From contig VZRS01001505.1 of assembly GCA_013398055.1 (NCBI GenBank), positions 248,001 to 312,000 on the forward strand: 64,000 nt of DNA. Direction: 5' to 3'. Below, one piece after another: positions 23,960-36,545 of the stretch (the stretch's first letter is position 1; each line of letters begins with the position of its first letter). Source of the stretch: Ifrita kowaldi. Its lineage: Eukaryota; Chordata; Aves; Passeriformes; Cinclosomatidae. Position numbers and translations under genes: made by a program. Under the pieces are notes generated by a model. That model did no database searches and was not told the DNA's origin. It saw only the letters and a program-made list of their open reading frames with translations.

Positions 23960-25859
23960 AAGAATAACACCAAGGGAAGATGAAAAAATTTCAATTTCTT
24001 TCAGTATAAAATCTTAGCTAAAAATTGGATTAAAATATTTAGACAAATAAGATATCTAAATTTTCTGACTTAAATATGTTAAAATTTTCTTTTTTTTTTT
24101 AAGCTGCAAAATTGAAAGGAAAGGCCTCAGAATGCTTTAAACAAAATATTTCAGTCGACCGAAAAGAGAAATTTTTTCAGATTTTTTGTACATGCGAGAA
24201 TTAGAGATTTTAATGAGACAATGCAGAACCTCTTGGAAAACTGAGCCAGCAACAGGACAGAGGAAGCACAATTTGGTCATTTCTGTTTAAAAACAAGAAG
24301 GCTAAATTCTCTGCAGGCCTAAGTCCAACAGAGCAAAGAGCATTAGATCAGGTGAGGATTTGTCTTCCAGAAAGAAAATCATGCTTTTTTCTTAGAGGTA
24401 GAGCATCCTCCAGGCTGGTGTGAATCACCAGGATACAGCAGAGGATGTGGCCTCACGCTTTTTAAACAATTCCCATCGAAATGCCGGCGGGAGCCAGCGG
24501 GGCTTCACGGCAGTAGAATCCCCTTCTCCGGAGGGGGGATTTGTATAGATCAGGCTTTGTACTGGAATGAAAGCAGCAAGTCTCTCAGGCCACCAAGGTC
24601 CCTGAAGTCACTACATTCATTTGCACAATGTCCAGCATTTCTAAGCTGTTCACCTCTTTCTTTTTACTTCTTTTTTTTTTTAATTAAATTTATGGTTTTG
24701 ACTGCTGAGGGATGAGTGAGATGCTGCAGAAAATAGAGGCCGATATTTCCCTTGAATCCAAAACGATCTACCACAGCAATTTTCATTACTCCAAGAAAAA
24801 GAGAGCAAGAGAGAAGGGAGGGGGAAAAAAAAAAGAAAGACATTACTTCTCTGAATTACACGCCACTTTCATAATTCTCCCTGAAGTACCACACAGGGAC
24901 TGTGTTGAAGGGAGGAAAATGAAAACAGCTGTGGAGGTTTTGGGTTACACTGCAGCTCCGTGCTGCCTTTGGCCCTTGCCCACCAGTGCAGTTTGTTCTA
25001 ATCCTGGTCGTGAATGTCCGTATTTGTTACCGCTCACTAAGGCGAGTCTTCTGCCTCTTGGAATAATAAAAACTGTTGTGTGCTTATCTGCTAAGCTTCT
25101 CCGACAGTTGCAAAAAGTCATCGAGTCAGCAACGCGCCTGGCGCCCGGGGCTGTCACTCAAAGGGGCTGCCCATGCTGGGACAGCAGCACTGTCAGAGGG
25201 GGCTTGGGACAGGCAGGGACTGCAGGGCTGGGAGCTTTGGTGTCCTCTCATGGGGCTGGTGTTGTCCTCTCACGCCAGACCTCCCCTTTCTCCTCTTAAT
25301 TTTTTTTCCTTTTAGTTTCTGCTACGCGTGCCTCACAACAAAGACGGCATCTCCCTCAGTAAACTCTCTCCTAAAAATAGGTTGCATCATTTTCGGTAAA
25401 GATTTTGGCTCCCAAGGCAGATTTTGGTGAATACAAGGTGACACATCTTCAGCAGTGCTGTGACTTAGAGCTGCCAGCCCTTCAGGTCCCCACTCTCGTC
25501 CCTGCCATGCTGGCCAAGTCTCTCCATCCCTCCATCCTCCACTCTCCCTTCAGGTCCACTGCGCTGCCACACTATTTCCTGCTGTTGCGCTCCTATTTTC
25601 TCACTAATCCCTGACTTCCTCCACACTCTCCAAATAGTTCTCCTCGGCCTCAACTTTATTAACTTAAGCTGTTTATTCTTCTACCACTAGAAAGTAATTC
25701 TGCACATTCCCTTTTCCTCCTCCCTGTGTCCCCCTGCCCCCACCCTCAACCTCTCTGCATGCTGAGAAGCCATTTGCCCCTTTGGAGAACTGCATTTATT
25801 TTTTCCCCAATGCATTTAGGAGAGAAAAGTCGGAGAGGGGGAAAAGACGACTTTCTGGC
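23960..25859. other. Non-coding DNA, mixed AT-rich then GC-rich
   Basis: AT-rich to about 24440, then increasingly GC-rich, with small CpG groups at 24477-24540 and 25117-25150. Frames at 24712-25299 (195 codons, plus) and 25076-25430 overlap in different frames of the same strand and also antisense, so they reflect low stop density. No family is recognised. Confidence 0.45.
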
Positions 25860-26120
25860 AGCTCCCCACTGGAGGATGGAATCTGTTTTTAATTTAGGTA
25901 GTTAAAACTCGCAGCCCCGCTGGAATCTGGAAGAGGAGCGTGTGTGCGTCTCTGCGTGTGTGGTTATACGGGCGCTCATTGTGTGTGGATGGGACAGGGT
26001 GACACGTTTATGGTGAGCGTGCACGTGTAGGGCTCTTGCTCATGTGGAAATGGCGTGTTGTTTGTGGCCTGTGCCTGCCTTACATCCATGGGAAGCTGCC
26101 CGAGCCTGACGTTTCTTTAC
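25860..26120. promoter_or_regulatory. CpG-enriched segment, unassigned
   Basis: Scattered CpGs (GAGCGTG, TGCGTC, TGCGTG, ACGGGCGCTC, ACGTTT, GAGCGTGCACGTG, GGCGTG) occur over about 250 bases with GT-rich sequence. It contains a CACGTG E-box at 26022-26027. It could be regulatory, but GT-rich simple sequence alone can give some of these words. No adjacent exon is seen. Confidence 0.2.
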
Positions 26121-28894
26121 ATGCCGGAAAAGCCCAGGAGAGCAGCTAGCTGAAGTATTGCCCAGCTCCACCACCAGAACCTGAAAGCCTCCCCTGGGAA
26201 AGCCAGCTCACAGAACACCTTGAAGGGAAAACATAGACTGGAGAGCAGGAGCTCAGCCATGACCATGGATTTGGGAGCATGAGCACCTGTGCTTAAGTAC
26301 CTCCAGTCCCGGCCAAGGAAAACCAGCAAGCAACTGGTTTCTGCTGGCACATCTCTCTGTAGCAGAAACATCAGAGAGCTCAGCTGGTTTTTGTGCTTCT
26401 CAGCCCCTAAAACCTGAGGACCCCTGCTTCCATGTGTAGCACACGCACATAACTCTACATAAGAAGTCATATATAGAACTGTACATGTATCCATACACAC
26501 ACACACCTCCACAGTGCATGCACGCAGCACTGTGGAAAGCACTGTGTTGGGATCCCAGGGCAGTGTGGAGGGGAGGCTGGGCTAATGCCTCTGCCTCTAA
26601 TGCAGGTCACTTCCTCTCCGGATCCCGGCAGAAGTGACTTATTACAGGAGCTTATGAAATCCCCCTGAAGAATAATTGCAAAATGAAACAAATTGCGTTA
26701 AGTGGTGGCCAATAATTTCACCAGGGACACCAGGGCTATTAGACCAGCCAGGAAGGTCCTCGTTTCCCCTCCACTCTCCTCCAGCTGGGACAAGCCCTGT
26801 CTAATGGGCAATGTCATCAAAGCATGTATTTAAGGGGTGATTAATTGTCTCTCCATCAAAGGGGAGCTGAAATCTCTCTGCCCAGAGCTGCTCGTGGCAA
26901 TGGGTATATCCCAGCAGAGGGGCTCATCCCTGAGCAGCCACACAGACACCCATCGACCTGCTCCGAGCACTTTTTCATCCATCCACTTATCAAGTTTTTC
27001 CAAGGGATATGAAGCCACCTTTTTGCAGTCTAAACCCACCACTTCGTATTTTACCCAGGCAGGGAGCAGAGTTATTCACTTGGCTGCTGCTGCTGAGGGG
27101 TATCTGGACAATATTCTCATGTCTTCCCCAGTCTCTAAACTACAGCATGCACGTCATCTGCCCACTCCTCTTTGGCCATCTCAACTCCTTGTTGTTTTTC
27201 TTTGGAACTCCTGCATTGCCTAGGGAACAAATTCCCCATAGCATTGACCAATATTTTTGGCATCTGCTCAACAGCTGACCCAAGAGGAGATATTCTTTTG
27301 AGAGAAAAAAAAAAAAAAAAGAGAGAGAGGAAAAATAACCCAGCACATTCCCTCCTCCTTTTCCTTCTTCCTCCAAAAAAATAAAATAAAATAATCACAG
27401 AAGTGATGAAAAATGGGCCATGTGTAAAGAACTGCAGACCCCAGGGGTAGCTCTGGATTGAACTCCCTATTTATACACAGTTTTACATTATTATTTACTA
27501 CAGTAATCAATGTAAAAACACTGCCTACCCTAGCAACCCCTGTGTCATATGGTGTGTATACATCACCTCTGGGAAGCAGGTCAGCTCTATAAAGAAAATC
27601 AGCCATATTTAACGTGAAACTCTGTAGTTTTTACAATGTTTTTAAAAATGTTTTACAACATGTAGAAATGCTTCCATAAAAGCAGACTTATTAATCCCAG
27701 TTTTAAGCTGTCTTTTAAAGTGGAGTTTTCTTACACAAATATTTTCCTTGTCTCCCCACTGCTCCCTGCCCCTCCTTTTAAATAAAGTTATAACAGAAAA
27801 AGAACCAGGTACTTAGACAGGGAAGGCAGCTCAGCACCGTCCACCTCCAGTGGATCCCTGATTTGCCCCCAGAAGATGCAGGGAAGGAGGATGGTTGCCA
27901 TTCCCAGAGGAGATAACTCTCCTGGCCACTATCAGCAATAGGGGATATTTGCAGGCTTTAACATGTTTTCTTATGCTTATCCCAAAGACTTATCCCCAAA
28001 GACGGAGAGTCTTTGCACCAAATGTGAAGTTCTCAACCAAGAAGCCTAAATTAGGAACCTAACTGGGCCCCTTTCCCTATCAAGAAGGGCTTCCCACAGC
28101 TCAGGTCTGAATTGCCCTCTGGAGATGCCTGTCCCTTATTAATGCTGGAAAGACTCGAGTAATTACATGTCTAATTTAGGAACGAGACACAAAACAAAGC
28201 CAGGCCCTATTCCTGGAGATGTCTTCCTACTCAGTACCCACCACCACTCCCTGCTGGAGGCCCAGGAGGGCTGGCCACCCATCCCACGGTGCCCACAGCT
28301 CTGTCACCCCTTGTCCCCACACAGTGGGACTGAGCTTCCTACCATGGGGTCGGAGCCACCACAGGTCCAGCTGAGAAGGGACATCATCATGCCACAATCC
28401 AGCCCAGGTCTGCACAGGGCTCCTGACAGCAGTGCTTCAGCTCCTGGCTACCCATGGAGCTGCAATTCATTCCTTCACTCACGGAGAGGAGCAGAGAGAC
28501 ACCAGGAACACCCAGCAAAGACACCGCTCCCACAGCAGAGAATCTGGGCACGGTAGGTGGGACTGGAGTGCTGTCAGAAATCCAGCACAGCCCAGCAGAT
28601 CCCTGTATGTGTGCCCTGGGAAGAGGGCTGTGGTCCTCCCACCTGAGTAAAGTGGCAGTCACATGAGTGAAACCCATTTTTGCAAGATCATTCTTAAGTC
28701 TGAGCAGCAGCATCTTTGAGGAACACCGCAGAGCAGGAAAGCACTATGCAAGCGACAGCTAGGGATTACTGCTTTAGAGATGACCCATATATATAAAAAA
28801 ATAGTCCATTGCATTGGCATTTAAAGTTTCCATCGGACAGATAAATATAAATCAACTGTCAGGGAAAAAAAAGCTGCCCTGTCCACCTCCATTG
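26121..28894. other. Unique non-coding DNA
   Basis: No gene or mobile element is recognised. A (GA)n/poly-A tract lies at 27302-27329. The minus-strand frames across it owe their phenylalanine and leucine runs to that tract. GC-rich sequence at 28230-28560 again gives several overlapping anonymous frames. Confidence 0.5.
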
Positions 28895-29030
28895 CTAATC
28901 CTTACAGTAATTCCCTTGGAATAACAGCCCATTTTACAGAGAGCAAAACTGAGATATGGAGAATGTGGTAACTTGCCTGAGGTCACACATTTTTAATAAA
29001 TCCTGACAGCCAGTGTTCAAATGCCTCACA
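28895..29030 (+). mobile_element. MIR/CORE-SINE fragment
   Basis: Matches, from memory, the ordered landmarks of MIR: TAATCCTTACARYAA (28896-28910), CCCATTTTACAGA (28928-28940), AAAACTGAG (28945-28953), TAACTTGCCTGAGGTCACAC (28969-28988), then a diverged CCAGTGTTCAAATGCC-like end. MIRs are tRNA-derived SINEs with a conserved core, ancient in amniotes. Birds keep few. Divergence is high, as expected for age. Orientation is forward. Confidence 0.8.
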
Positions 29031-32000
29031 TCTTGACAATAAGGACTGGATGCTGCAAAGTTTCATTAATGGGGGGCAGAATTGCTGGTCCCTGCCATCT
29101 GGCTGAACCTATTCACACCCACCACCAGCCCCATCTCTGTAATAAGTTTGACCTCTGTGGTGGGGGGATGCTGTTTATCTTCCCCCCTCTGCGACCCCAC
29201 TCCACAGCTTCCCTTGCTGTTCCTTCATTGGACCCAGATTTCCACCCTGCCTGCTGTTTTTCCAGCAGTAGCATTTTGGCTCCTGGCAGACTGGAGAGAC
29301 ATTTCTGTCGGCAGCTCAGGAATTCCCTTTGTGTCTTTCCTGAGTTTAGGCTCACCTTGATGCTAGACTCTGACCCCTCTTTAATGCAGAGGAATGTGTG
29401 AAAAATTTATTCCCCTTTTCATTAAGAACTCATTTAAATTCACCAAAAGGTGACCCGGCTCCCTCTACTGTGGCTATATTGTTCTCTGAGAAGCTGTTTT
29501 ATTTCTGACTTAGAGTTCAGTTGAAAAGTGAGATCTCACTTCCACTGATCTAATAGTTTCATTTTTACCATCAATGATGAATAAAATGATGAAGAGACAT
29601 GTTTGAGGTACGTTTTCTATACTCATAAACAGTTTGACCAGTTATGAGGAAACGTCCCTGGGTGTAGCGTCCTCCTTCTGGCTTGCTTAATTAGCAACTC
29701 TGGTAAGCATGGGAATTTGATTTTCCATTAAAAACTTGGAAAAATATTTGTTTTGTTTGTTTGCTTTTCACAACACACAAAACGAAAGCCAAACCCATCA
29801 TTTCTACTCCGGTTTGTTTTGTTTTCTTGACAAGTGAAAAATCAGCAATCCTAGATTGGAAGTGTTCTGGGAGCTGATCTGGAAAAGGTGCCAATGCAAA
29901 TAATGTCATCCTTTGTGCCAAACAACATCCAGGAAAAAAAAAAAAAGGAGAGAGAAGCATTTTTCATCCAAAAAAGCACTCTGGAAAATCAAAGCCCAGT
30001 TGTCAACTCACTTTATTCTCAATCTGATTCTTATTAATGTCCCTTAATCTCCTGTGTGCTCAGTCAGCACGGGATGTGTCGCAGCGCTGTGTGTCACTGT
30101 GTATCACTGTTTGGGCACACCGTGGGGATAGGTGGGGCTGGGGGCAGCACAGGCACGTCAGGACAAGCAGAGGACCCTATAATCAGCAGCAATATAAGCA
30201 GCAGAAAAAAACAATGGCTTGTCACCACTCCTAAGCGAAGGGAAGGTGAGGCAGGGCAGGGAGGAAAAAGGATACAGGGGTTGTAGTACTCCCCTCTCCC
30301 TTATTTAGGTCAAGGCTTTCTTTATCCCATATGCATCAAGAAACTCTCACCAACCTATTCAACATCGTCCCTCTCCAGAGCATTGACCACAAAATTACCA
30401 TCCATTTCTCCCAGCACAGAAGGACTGCCAGGTAGAGGTACTCATGCTGCTCTTCCCTCTTGCTCCACTGCCAATGTCCCCAGTGTGCCAGGAGAAGCTG
30501 GCTACCCTGTGTAAGCCACAAACCAGCTGCATTTCTCCCTGTTTGTGCCACTTGTGTATTTGGTTTGCAGAGGTGGGGGGAGGAAAAGTCTCTAATACAA
30601 TTTATTTTTTAAATTAACCTATTTGAAACTATGGATGCCGACTTTTCAGTAGTCTTCTGGGGGCTGTTACAAAGAGGCCCTGGTTGAAATCTATCTGAAG
30701 GGAGTTAACCACAGCCCTTTGCTCACACATGTGGTATAATGTAGGCTCTTTATTGCTTTTCTTTACTCCCCACCCCCACACACACATTTAAGATACGCAG
30801 AGTAGAGCTTTTCTAAATATCTTACAAGTGCATGTGTGTGTGCGCTGGATTTATGGCAGAGAGGGGAACCTACTTCTGCCCTCAATTAACAAAACCCACG
30901 AGCAAGAGGGACTCAACACCAAGCTCCACAAAAGATCCCGGGAGGGGGTTGCTGGAACAGAATGTAACACAGCCTAGTGATACTTGGAGATGACAAACAC
31001 CCCGGTCTTATCAGGAAAAAAGAGGTCACAGCCCAGGATTTCAGGGGAAAGGGAGCCAGTGCACCAGGGAAGGATGCCAGACTCAAGTCTTGTACATCTC
31101 CTTCCAGAGAGGGAAAAGCTGGTCTGACCCTCTGTGTCTAAAGCTCAGTCCTGCAAAGAGCCAAGGCTTGGATTCACCTCACAGTTTTGGGCAGCCAGCT
31201 GAGGCCCACAGGCTAGTAGCAGGGTTAACTGAGACCCTTGCTGTGATCAAAGGACAGAAATCAGCTCCCTCAGGCCTTGGAACTCTCCTGCTACATCTCC
31301 TGGAGGCTTTTATGCTTCTCTGCTGCCTGTCCAAACTCAGGGGCTCGGGCTGGGTGTTTGCATGCCCAGCTGCATGTCCTCCCCTGCACCAGGCCCTGCT
31401 GCAAGGCAGGGCTTTGGGCTGTGAGTGGGATGAGCCACACTTCATCTGTCACAGCCAAAGACAGAGCTCTGGGAAAGAAATACTTGGAGCAGGTACCATG
31501 GCACCTAGGACAGATGTAGGTGTTGACAATGACATTTGTGTTTAAGAATGATGAACAGCTCAGGCCACCTAGTACATGGTGATGCCAGATTCGGGCTCCT
31601 TTCATGGGAAAGAGACTGAGAGCTGTGCTTTAATCCTCCAATCTTGGCACCTCATTGTCACACCCACCTCTTCCCTGTGACCATCAAGAGCAGACAAGAT
31701 CCAGGATCACTGGATGGGAGATCAGCTGAACGTCTGCTCCCTGTCACACCAGCTGCCCTGAGAAGGTCCTCGATCCTCTCTAGCCACCCCTCAACTTACT
31801 GTCAAGATTTCCAATTTTCAACAGCAGCTTTTTCAGATGTCTGGAGGTGTCACATGTTGGGTGGCATCATGACAGGACAGCAGCTCAGCTGGTGTAAACC
31901 AGCCTCGACCAGCAGAATCCACCAGTTGAAGATTTAACTCAAAGTTGGCATCCCAATGCTTAAGATTCCACAAACTGCAAATCCAACCTCATTTTTAACC

Positions 32001-34084
32001 TTGTGGGTTTTTTGGAGCTCTGATTTGCTGTGCTAATGTGCTTTTAACGTTGTTTTTTCCTTGGTATGTGTGTTATATTAGCACACACGCACCCTGTATA
32101 TGCAGAAAGTCTATAAAACAGGGCACTCGTATAATTTTAAAATAGACAAATCAGTTTAAAGCATTAAAGTAAATCTGGTAAAAGAAAATCTCTCCTGGGT
32201 TGACATTTTGTTTGCCAAGTTTTAGCTTGGAATGAATTTTTATGACTGAGTTATAAACCCTCGAAAATAGTGGTTTATAATGGAAATCTTGAGAAATCCT
32301 TAACACAGGCCCCATTGTAACATATTCTGTACATATCCCATTGATCTGTGGTAATAACAAGTTTTATATAAAACATTTTAACCATGGGAGCGACGTGGTT
32401 ATCTTCAGGCTTCCAAAAATATTTTTCATATAAATAGGTGGCTTTTTCAACTGGGCAAAATCAAGGAATTGAACATCAAAAATGACATCTAAATATTCAT
32501 CTGGGTTAAAAAAAAAGAGAGAAAAAAAGTAAAAAAATCACAATAATCCAGAACCCATGATGTTTCTTTGGCTGAAAAGCAGCCAGTGACTAAGCAGCAA
32601 TTCTGCTCTGATATAACTCTCAATGCAGGATGGGGTATTAGCCATGAGCAACAGAAATTACTTTCTTAGAGGATTAGCTGTAGGCCTGAAACAATAAGCA
32701 ACTTAGAAAGCAAGCTATTCCCTCAGCAGGCAAGCTGATAAAACTGGGATACAAAGGCTTTGTGTGCTAGGTCCTCAAACCCTCCTCTCCCGCAAGACAC
32801 TTGGTGCCTTTGCTCCAGCAGCTCCTCTGAGCTGGGCTTAGCCCAGCCTTGGGCTACCTGCATGTCTAACCCAGACAGCACAACACTTCAGTGCTGCTGC
32901 GGCCTGGGGTGTGATATCCATGGGGAAAAGAAGCAGCTGGAGCTTGGCACTTTATCCTGCCCCTGATACTGCAGTGGTGGTGATGGCGCTTCAAGGATGG
33001 GACCAGGTGAAGGGCAGGGCAGGTGCCTTTCCCCATCACCTTTCACCCTCAAAACCACGTTTGACCACCACCACCACACTTGATTCACCTCTAGACTCCA
33101 AAACACAGAAGTCTCTAGGCAGGCAGCCTCCCTGGGAATGGAGAAAGGCAAACACTAATTTTCAAGGCAGTTACATCTGCAAAAATGCTTTAGCCCGCCG
33201 ACTAGAAAATGCTGAGACTGCAAGTACACAAGTCCATCAGCAATAAACATTGTCCTCCTTTTTTTCTTTTCCTGATAGTATTAGAAGTTCTGAAATATTT
33301 TTAAACCATAAATCTTCCCAATATCTGAAAAACTCACAGACATCATTATTTAGCATTGCACTCTTCTCGTTAGTTAAGGAGGTTCAAGTTCACAAGCAAG
33401 AAACTGAGGCACATAATTATGAGAAACTAGGGGTATTTGGGCATTTTGGACATATTTAGGTATTGAACCAGACATGCAGTCAAGATGCCAAGAGCTTTTT
33501 GTGGACAGGAGTGCAAACCATTGGTTCCAGACAGGAAGCATTTAATGTGATTTATTTGCTTTAAGGTATCACATCTTGTCTAAGCAAGTTTTCCAGGCTC
33601 TCTTTTGAATCAATCGAAGAAGGCACCAACATGAGATTATTCAGACCATCCTAAAAGAGTCATGATTAATCTCTTCCTGGACATACCTATCTCTCTTTTC
33701 CCTAATACAAGGGTACCTAAAGAAACAACCCTGATAAGGCCCCTGGAAAGAGCTGAATGGCTTGCCTTGGCAAAGCAAGAATTTGGACTTGTGCCTCCAT
33801 CGCCCTCAGTAAGCCTGCAACTACCTCATTCACATCGAAATAAAGGGAAAAAAAGGGTATTTTGAGTGTATATAAATGGGCACATGCTACTTGATGGACT
33901 TAAAGGTCTTTAAATCCTAAACAATTGTCCAAAATAAAGCTGCTTCTATGCACACAGATGCACGTGCATGGAGAGAAGTACAGTCGCCACAAGCCTGATT
34001 TGCCCTGACTAATAAAAGCAACTTCCTCTTCACACAATCATCCCAGACCATGGATCTGAATTCCTGCACTTGCATCCAAGGGAG
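29031..34084. other. Unique non-coding DNA
   Basis: No gene is recognised. Frames at 31090-31545 (plus) and 31291-31605 (minus) overlap antisense and are anonymous. The A-run at 29936-29946, CA-rich text near 30775-30786 and TG-rich text near 30832-30842 are minor simple repeats. A weak AAACTGAGGCACA word at 33401-33413 recalls MIR but the flanks do not extend the match. Confidence 0.5.
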
Positions 34085-34373
34085 CGAGCCATTTCCATCT
34101 CCGATGCATTCCTTTTGCTTCCATTGAAACCGATTACCACACTGCCGCTTTAGCATGAACATAAATTTTTCCGACTTAACATGTTGCTTTAGGACTCGGT
34201 TCCACTCGACAGTAGACTTCCATATGTGCTGTAATGTTTGTGTTTCTAAGCAATGCCTCGGCAACCACATCAGGGTTGCCGAAAGACGAAAACGAAAAGC
34301 CTGCTTTTTAATTTTCTTTTGCTGGCGATCTCAGTTGGAAACTCGAAGTAAAAGAAGGTCGTCTATCTTCCGC
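34085..34373. promoter_or_regulatory. CpG-retaining pocket in AT-leaning DNA
   Basis: About 15 CpGs lie in roughly 290 bases (for example GCCGAAAGACGAAAACGAAA at 34278-34297), although the GC content is moderate, so observed CpG is near what base composition predicts. Flanking kilobases are strongly CpG-depleted. Frames exist on both strands (34155-34625 plus, 33917-34270 minus) but neither resembles a family I know and codon usage is not clearly protein-like. I infer a candidate conserved non-coding element or an unmethylated regulatory site; an exon is possible. Confidence 0.35.
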
Positions 34374-34763
34374 AGAAGAAATGTGGCCCATAGGGCCAAC
34401 ATGTTGTTAACACACACCAAAAACCTTTTGGTAGTATGTGTCTATTTTAGAAAAAAAAATTTATACACTTCACTGGGATTAAGTTGGGAGAAAAAAACAA
34501 TTGGTTTGCTGACACGTGAGAGGCACAGAAAAAGATCTTGTTCTTGTGGAAAATGCCAACAGGTGTTGTCTAGGGATGTTTCTTTCTTCTTAAATGCCAG
34601 AGTATTTCCACACAAGCAGGCCTAGCAGCATCCTTTTGCATATTTTGTTGAATGCTTGACAAATTAGCTGCATAAACTTGCATGAGTTCCATTTCACAGC
34701 CATTAATGAATAAGAAAGAGTTTATTCAGATGCTTTGACCACAGAGGGAAATAACTTCACTTT
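34374..34763. other. AT-rich non-coding DNA between CpG pocket and poly-T
   Basis: The plus frame beginning at 34155 continues to 34625 and has a lysine/arginine-rich translation without a known domain. Otherwise no recognised feature. Confidence 0.5.
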
Positions 34764-34800
34764 CTCCTTTTTTTCTTTTTCTTTTTTTTTTTTTTTTTTT
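34764..34800. repeat. Poly-T tract
   Basis: About 37 bases consisting almost only of T with a few C, ending in 20 consecutive T (34781-34800). On the minus strand it would be a poly-A tail, but no retroposon body is recognised next to it, so it is called simple sequence. Confidence 0.9.
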
Positions 34801-34988
34801 GTTGAAGACTGAGATCTAAATCTCATTGAAGTCTATGGAGAGATACAGATATTTTAGGATCATTATGAAAACCTGGTCTGACACATACTATAGAATTTCA
34901 CTCAGCTACTCCTGTAGCACAGTCTAGAATTTATGCTTGTCTGAGGACCAGCCCCATTATTTTGCTGGGTTATGAGAATCAAGCATTT

Positions 34989-35112
34989 ATGCCTTAGTTC
35001 TAGAAAGCATTTAAACACATGCACAAGTCCCTCTCTAGTCAATAAAAGCACTTAAACAAATACTTTGTTCCTGCTGAAGTCAACTGGATGTTGACACAGC
35101 AAGTACCTCGCT
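34989..35112. repeat. Degenerate palindromic amniote repeat (tentative)
   Basis: Words such as AAAGCATTTAAACACATGCA (35005-35024), AAAAGCACTTAAACAAATAC (35044-35063) and CTGCTGAAGTCAACTGGA (35072-35089) resemble a palindromic interspersed repeat, common in reptile genomes, built from AAGCACTTAAGCA and CCATTGAAGTCAATGG motifs. A related CATTGAAGTCTATGG word lies at 34824-34838. Family name and class are not known to me. The match is from memory and diverged. Confidence 0.4.
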
Positions 35113-36179
35113 GAGCAGAACAGGCTGCTAACAGGGAGCCTCAGGGAGCTGCCTTACTGTACTTTGGAGCTTAGAAACAGGGATGCACTTCTTCATTTTC
35201 ACAGCAACCAAACAATAGACTTTCCATCCATTGTTATGTTCAAGGATGTTAAGATTTGATCTTGCCTGGAGCCGGGGTGCAGAGTCAAAAATATGTATAT
35301 GTGCATATATTTCAGTGAAGAACAAATATCCTCAAAAGATTCATGTCACTCTTTTGACAGTGTCCCTCAGCCAGGCCACAAGCAAACCTTTTCAATGCTT
35401 CTGTTGGGAGACATTTATAAGCAATTCAGCCTCTGCCAGTGCTCAAGTGACCACTTCCCCACATCCCTCCTCACTGCAGACACTCAGATCTGCCTATGGA
35501 AAAGGACACCCAAACTCCCACAACATCTGCTTCCACAACACCGAATGCTCCAGTGAGATGTGTTCCCCCCAGTCCCCTCTGTCTGGTGGTTGTCTCCCTA
35601 TCAAGAAGACCACCCTAAAGTAAAGCTCCAGCTCTTTGCTCCACTGCCCCCGTGGAGGTTCCCCTGGCCCTGGAGCTGTGTCTCACGGCACAGAACCGGC
35701 TTCTCCACACCTCAGTGAGGCCGAAGGATATGCTGGCTGCCTCTGCCTTTCCTCCTCCCTGTTTAGAAATTTATTCTAACCTCAGTGAAGTGGTTCAGGG
35801 CACTTAAGAGGCAGTTATGGCCCATTAGAGCCTGTGCTGGGTTAGTGGGAGGGAGGAAGATGCTGAGAGCTGCTATGGCCAGGTTTAGTGGCATTTTCCT
35901 CCTCCCTCAATGGTATCTGGATTCAAGGTGGCAGCAAGACCTCTGGGAAAGAATCTGAAAAGGAGCAGATGGGGTTTTTTTCTGTGGTCCACAGCAGCTG
36001 TGACATCTCCCCTTTGAAGCCCAGCAGCAACAGTCCAAACCCCAAATGCTGCTCCCCTCTCCCGATGGCAGCGAGGGGGTGGGCTCTGTGCACCACCCCC
36101 AGCACCCACATCTAGGGCAAGCAGGGCTTGCTCTGCCCATGCTGCAGGGCAAAGTCCCATAGAAGTGGAAGTTACTGTA
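35113..36179. other. Unique non-coding DNA
   Basis: No recognised gene or repeat. The GC-rich part at 35640-36120 yields several overlapping frames on both strands without domains. Confidence 0.5.
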
Positions 36180-36545
36180 ATTATAGCTTGCCTGAACATA
36201 TGGTTTCAGGGATCTTTCCGCGTGTAAAATGCACGAATATGCATCAAAACTAGATGTCACTGCTTAAGTTACATAATCCTGCACAAACATATATTTAAGA
36301 GGGACCCGACATCCTCTGTTTTTCAAGGGGCTTTAGCTGTGATTAATTCTCTGAGCTTATTAATCACAACATGTGTTAGTGTTTGATAAATTGCCCAAAA
36401 GTTGCGTTAGCTAATAAGCATAAGAACAAAATGAAACAGTTTCATCTGTTTTTATAATAAGACAAAGAGCATCATGGGAGCATACACGGTGGTCATGAAT
36501 AAAAGAGAAACATTCATTTATGATAATTGGTTTCAGCTCCCCGTT
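36180..36545. promoter_or_regulatory. AT-rich homeodomain-site-rich block, candidate conserved element
   Basis: Unusually rich in TAAT/ATTA words, with a TGATTAAT...ATTAATCA inverted repeat (36340-36366), an ATATGCATCA octamer-like word (36238-36247) and few simple repeats or frames. These are features seen in developmental enhancers. This is inference from word content only; AT-rich DNA produces such words by chance. Confidence 0.25.

Noticed and set aside
33360..33470. AAACTGAGGCACA word suggesting another MIR
   Set aside because: Only about 13 bases match; the following TAACTTGCCC and GGTCACAC landmarks are absent.
34764..34800. Poly-T as the tail of a reverse-oriented processed pseudogene
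   Set aside because: The adjoining sequence (34801 onward, minus strand) shows no coding or retroposon body and no target-site duplication was seen.
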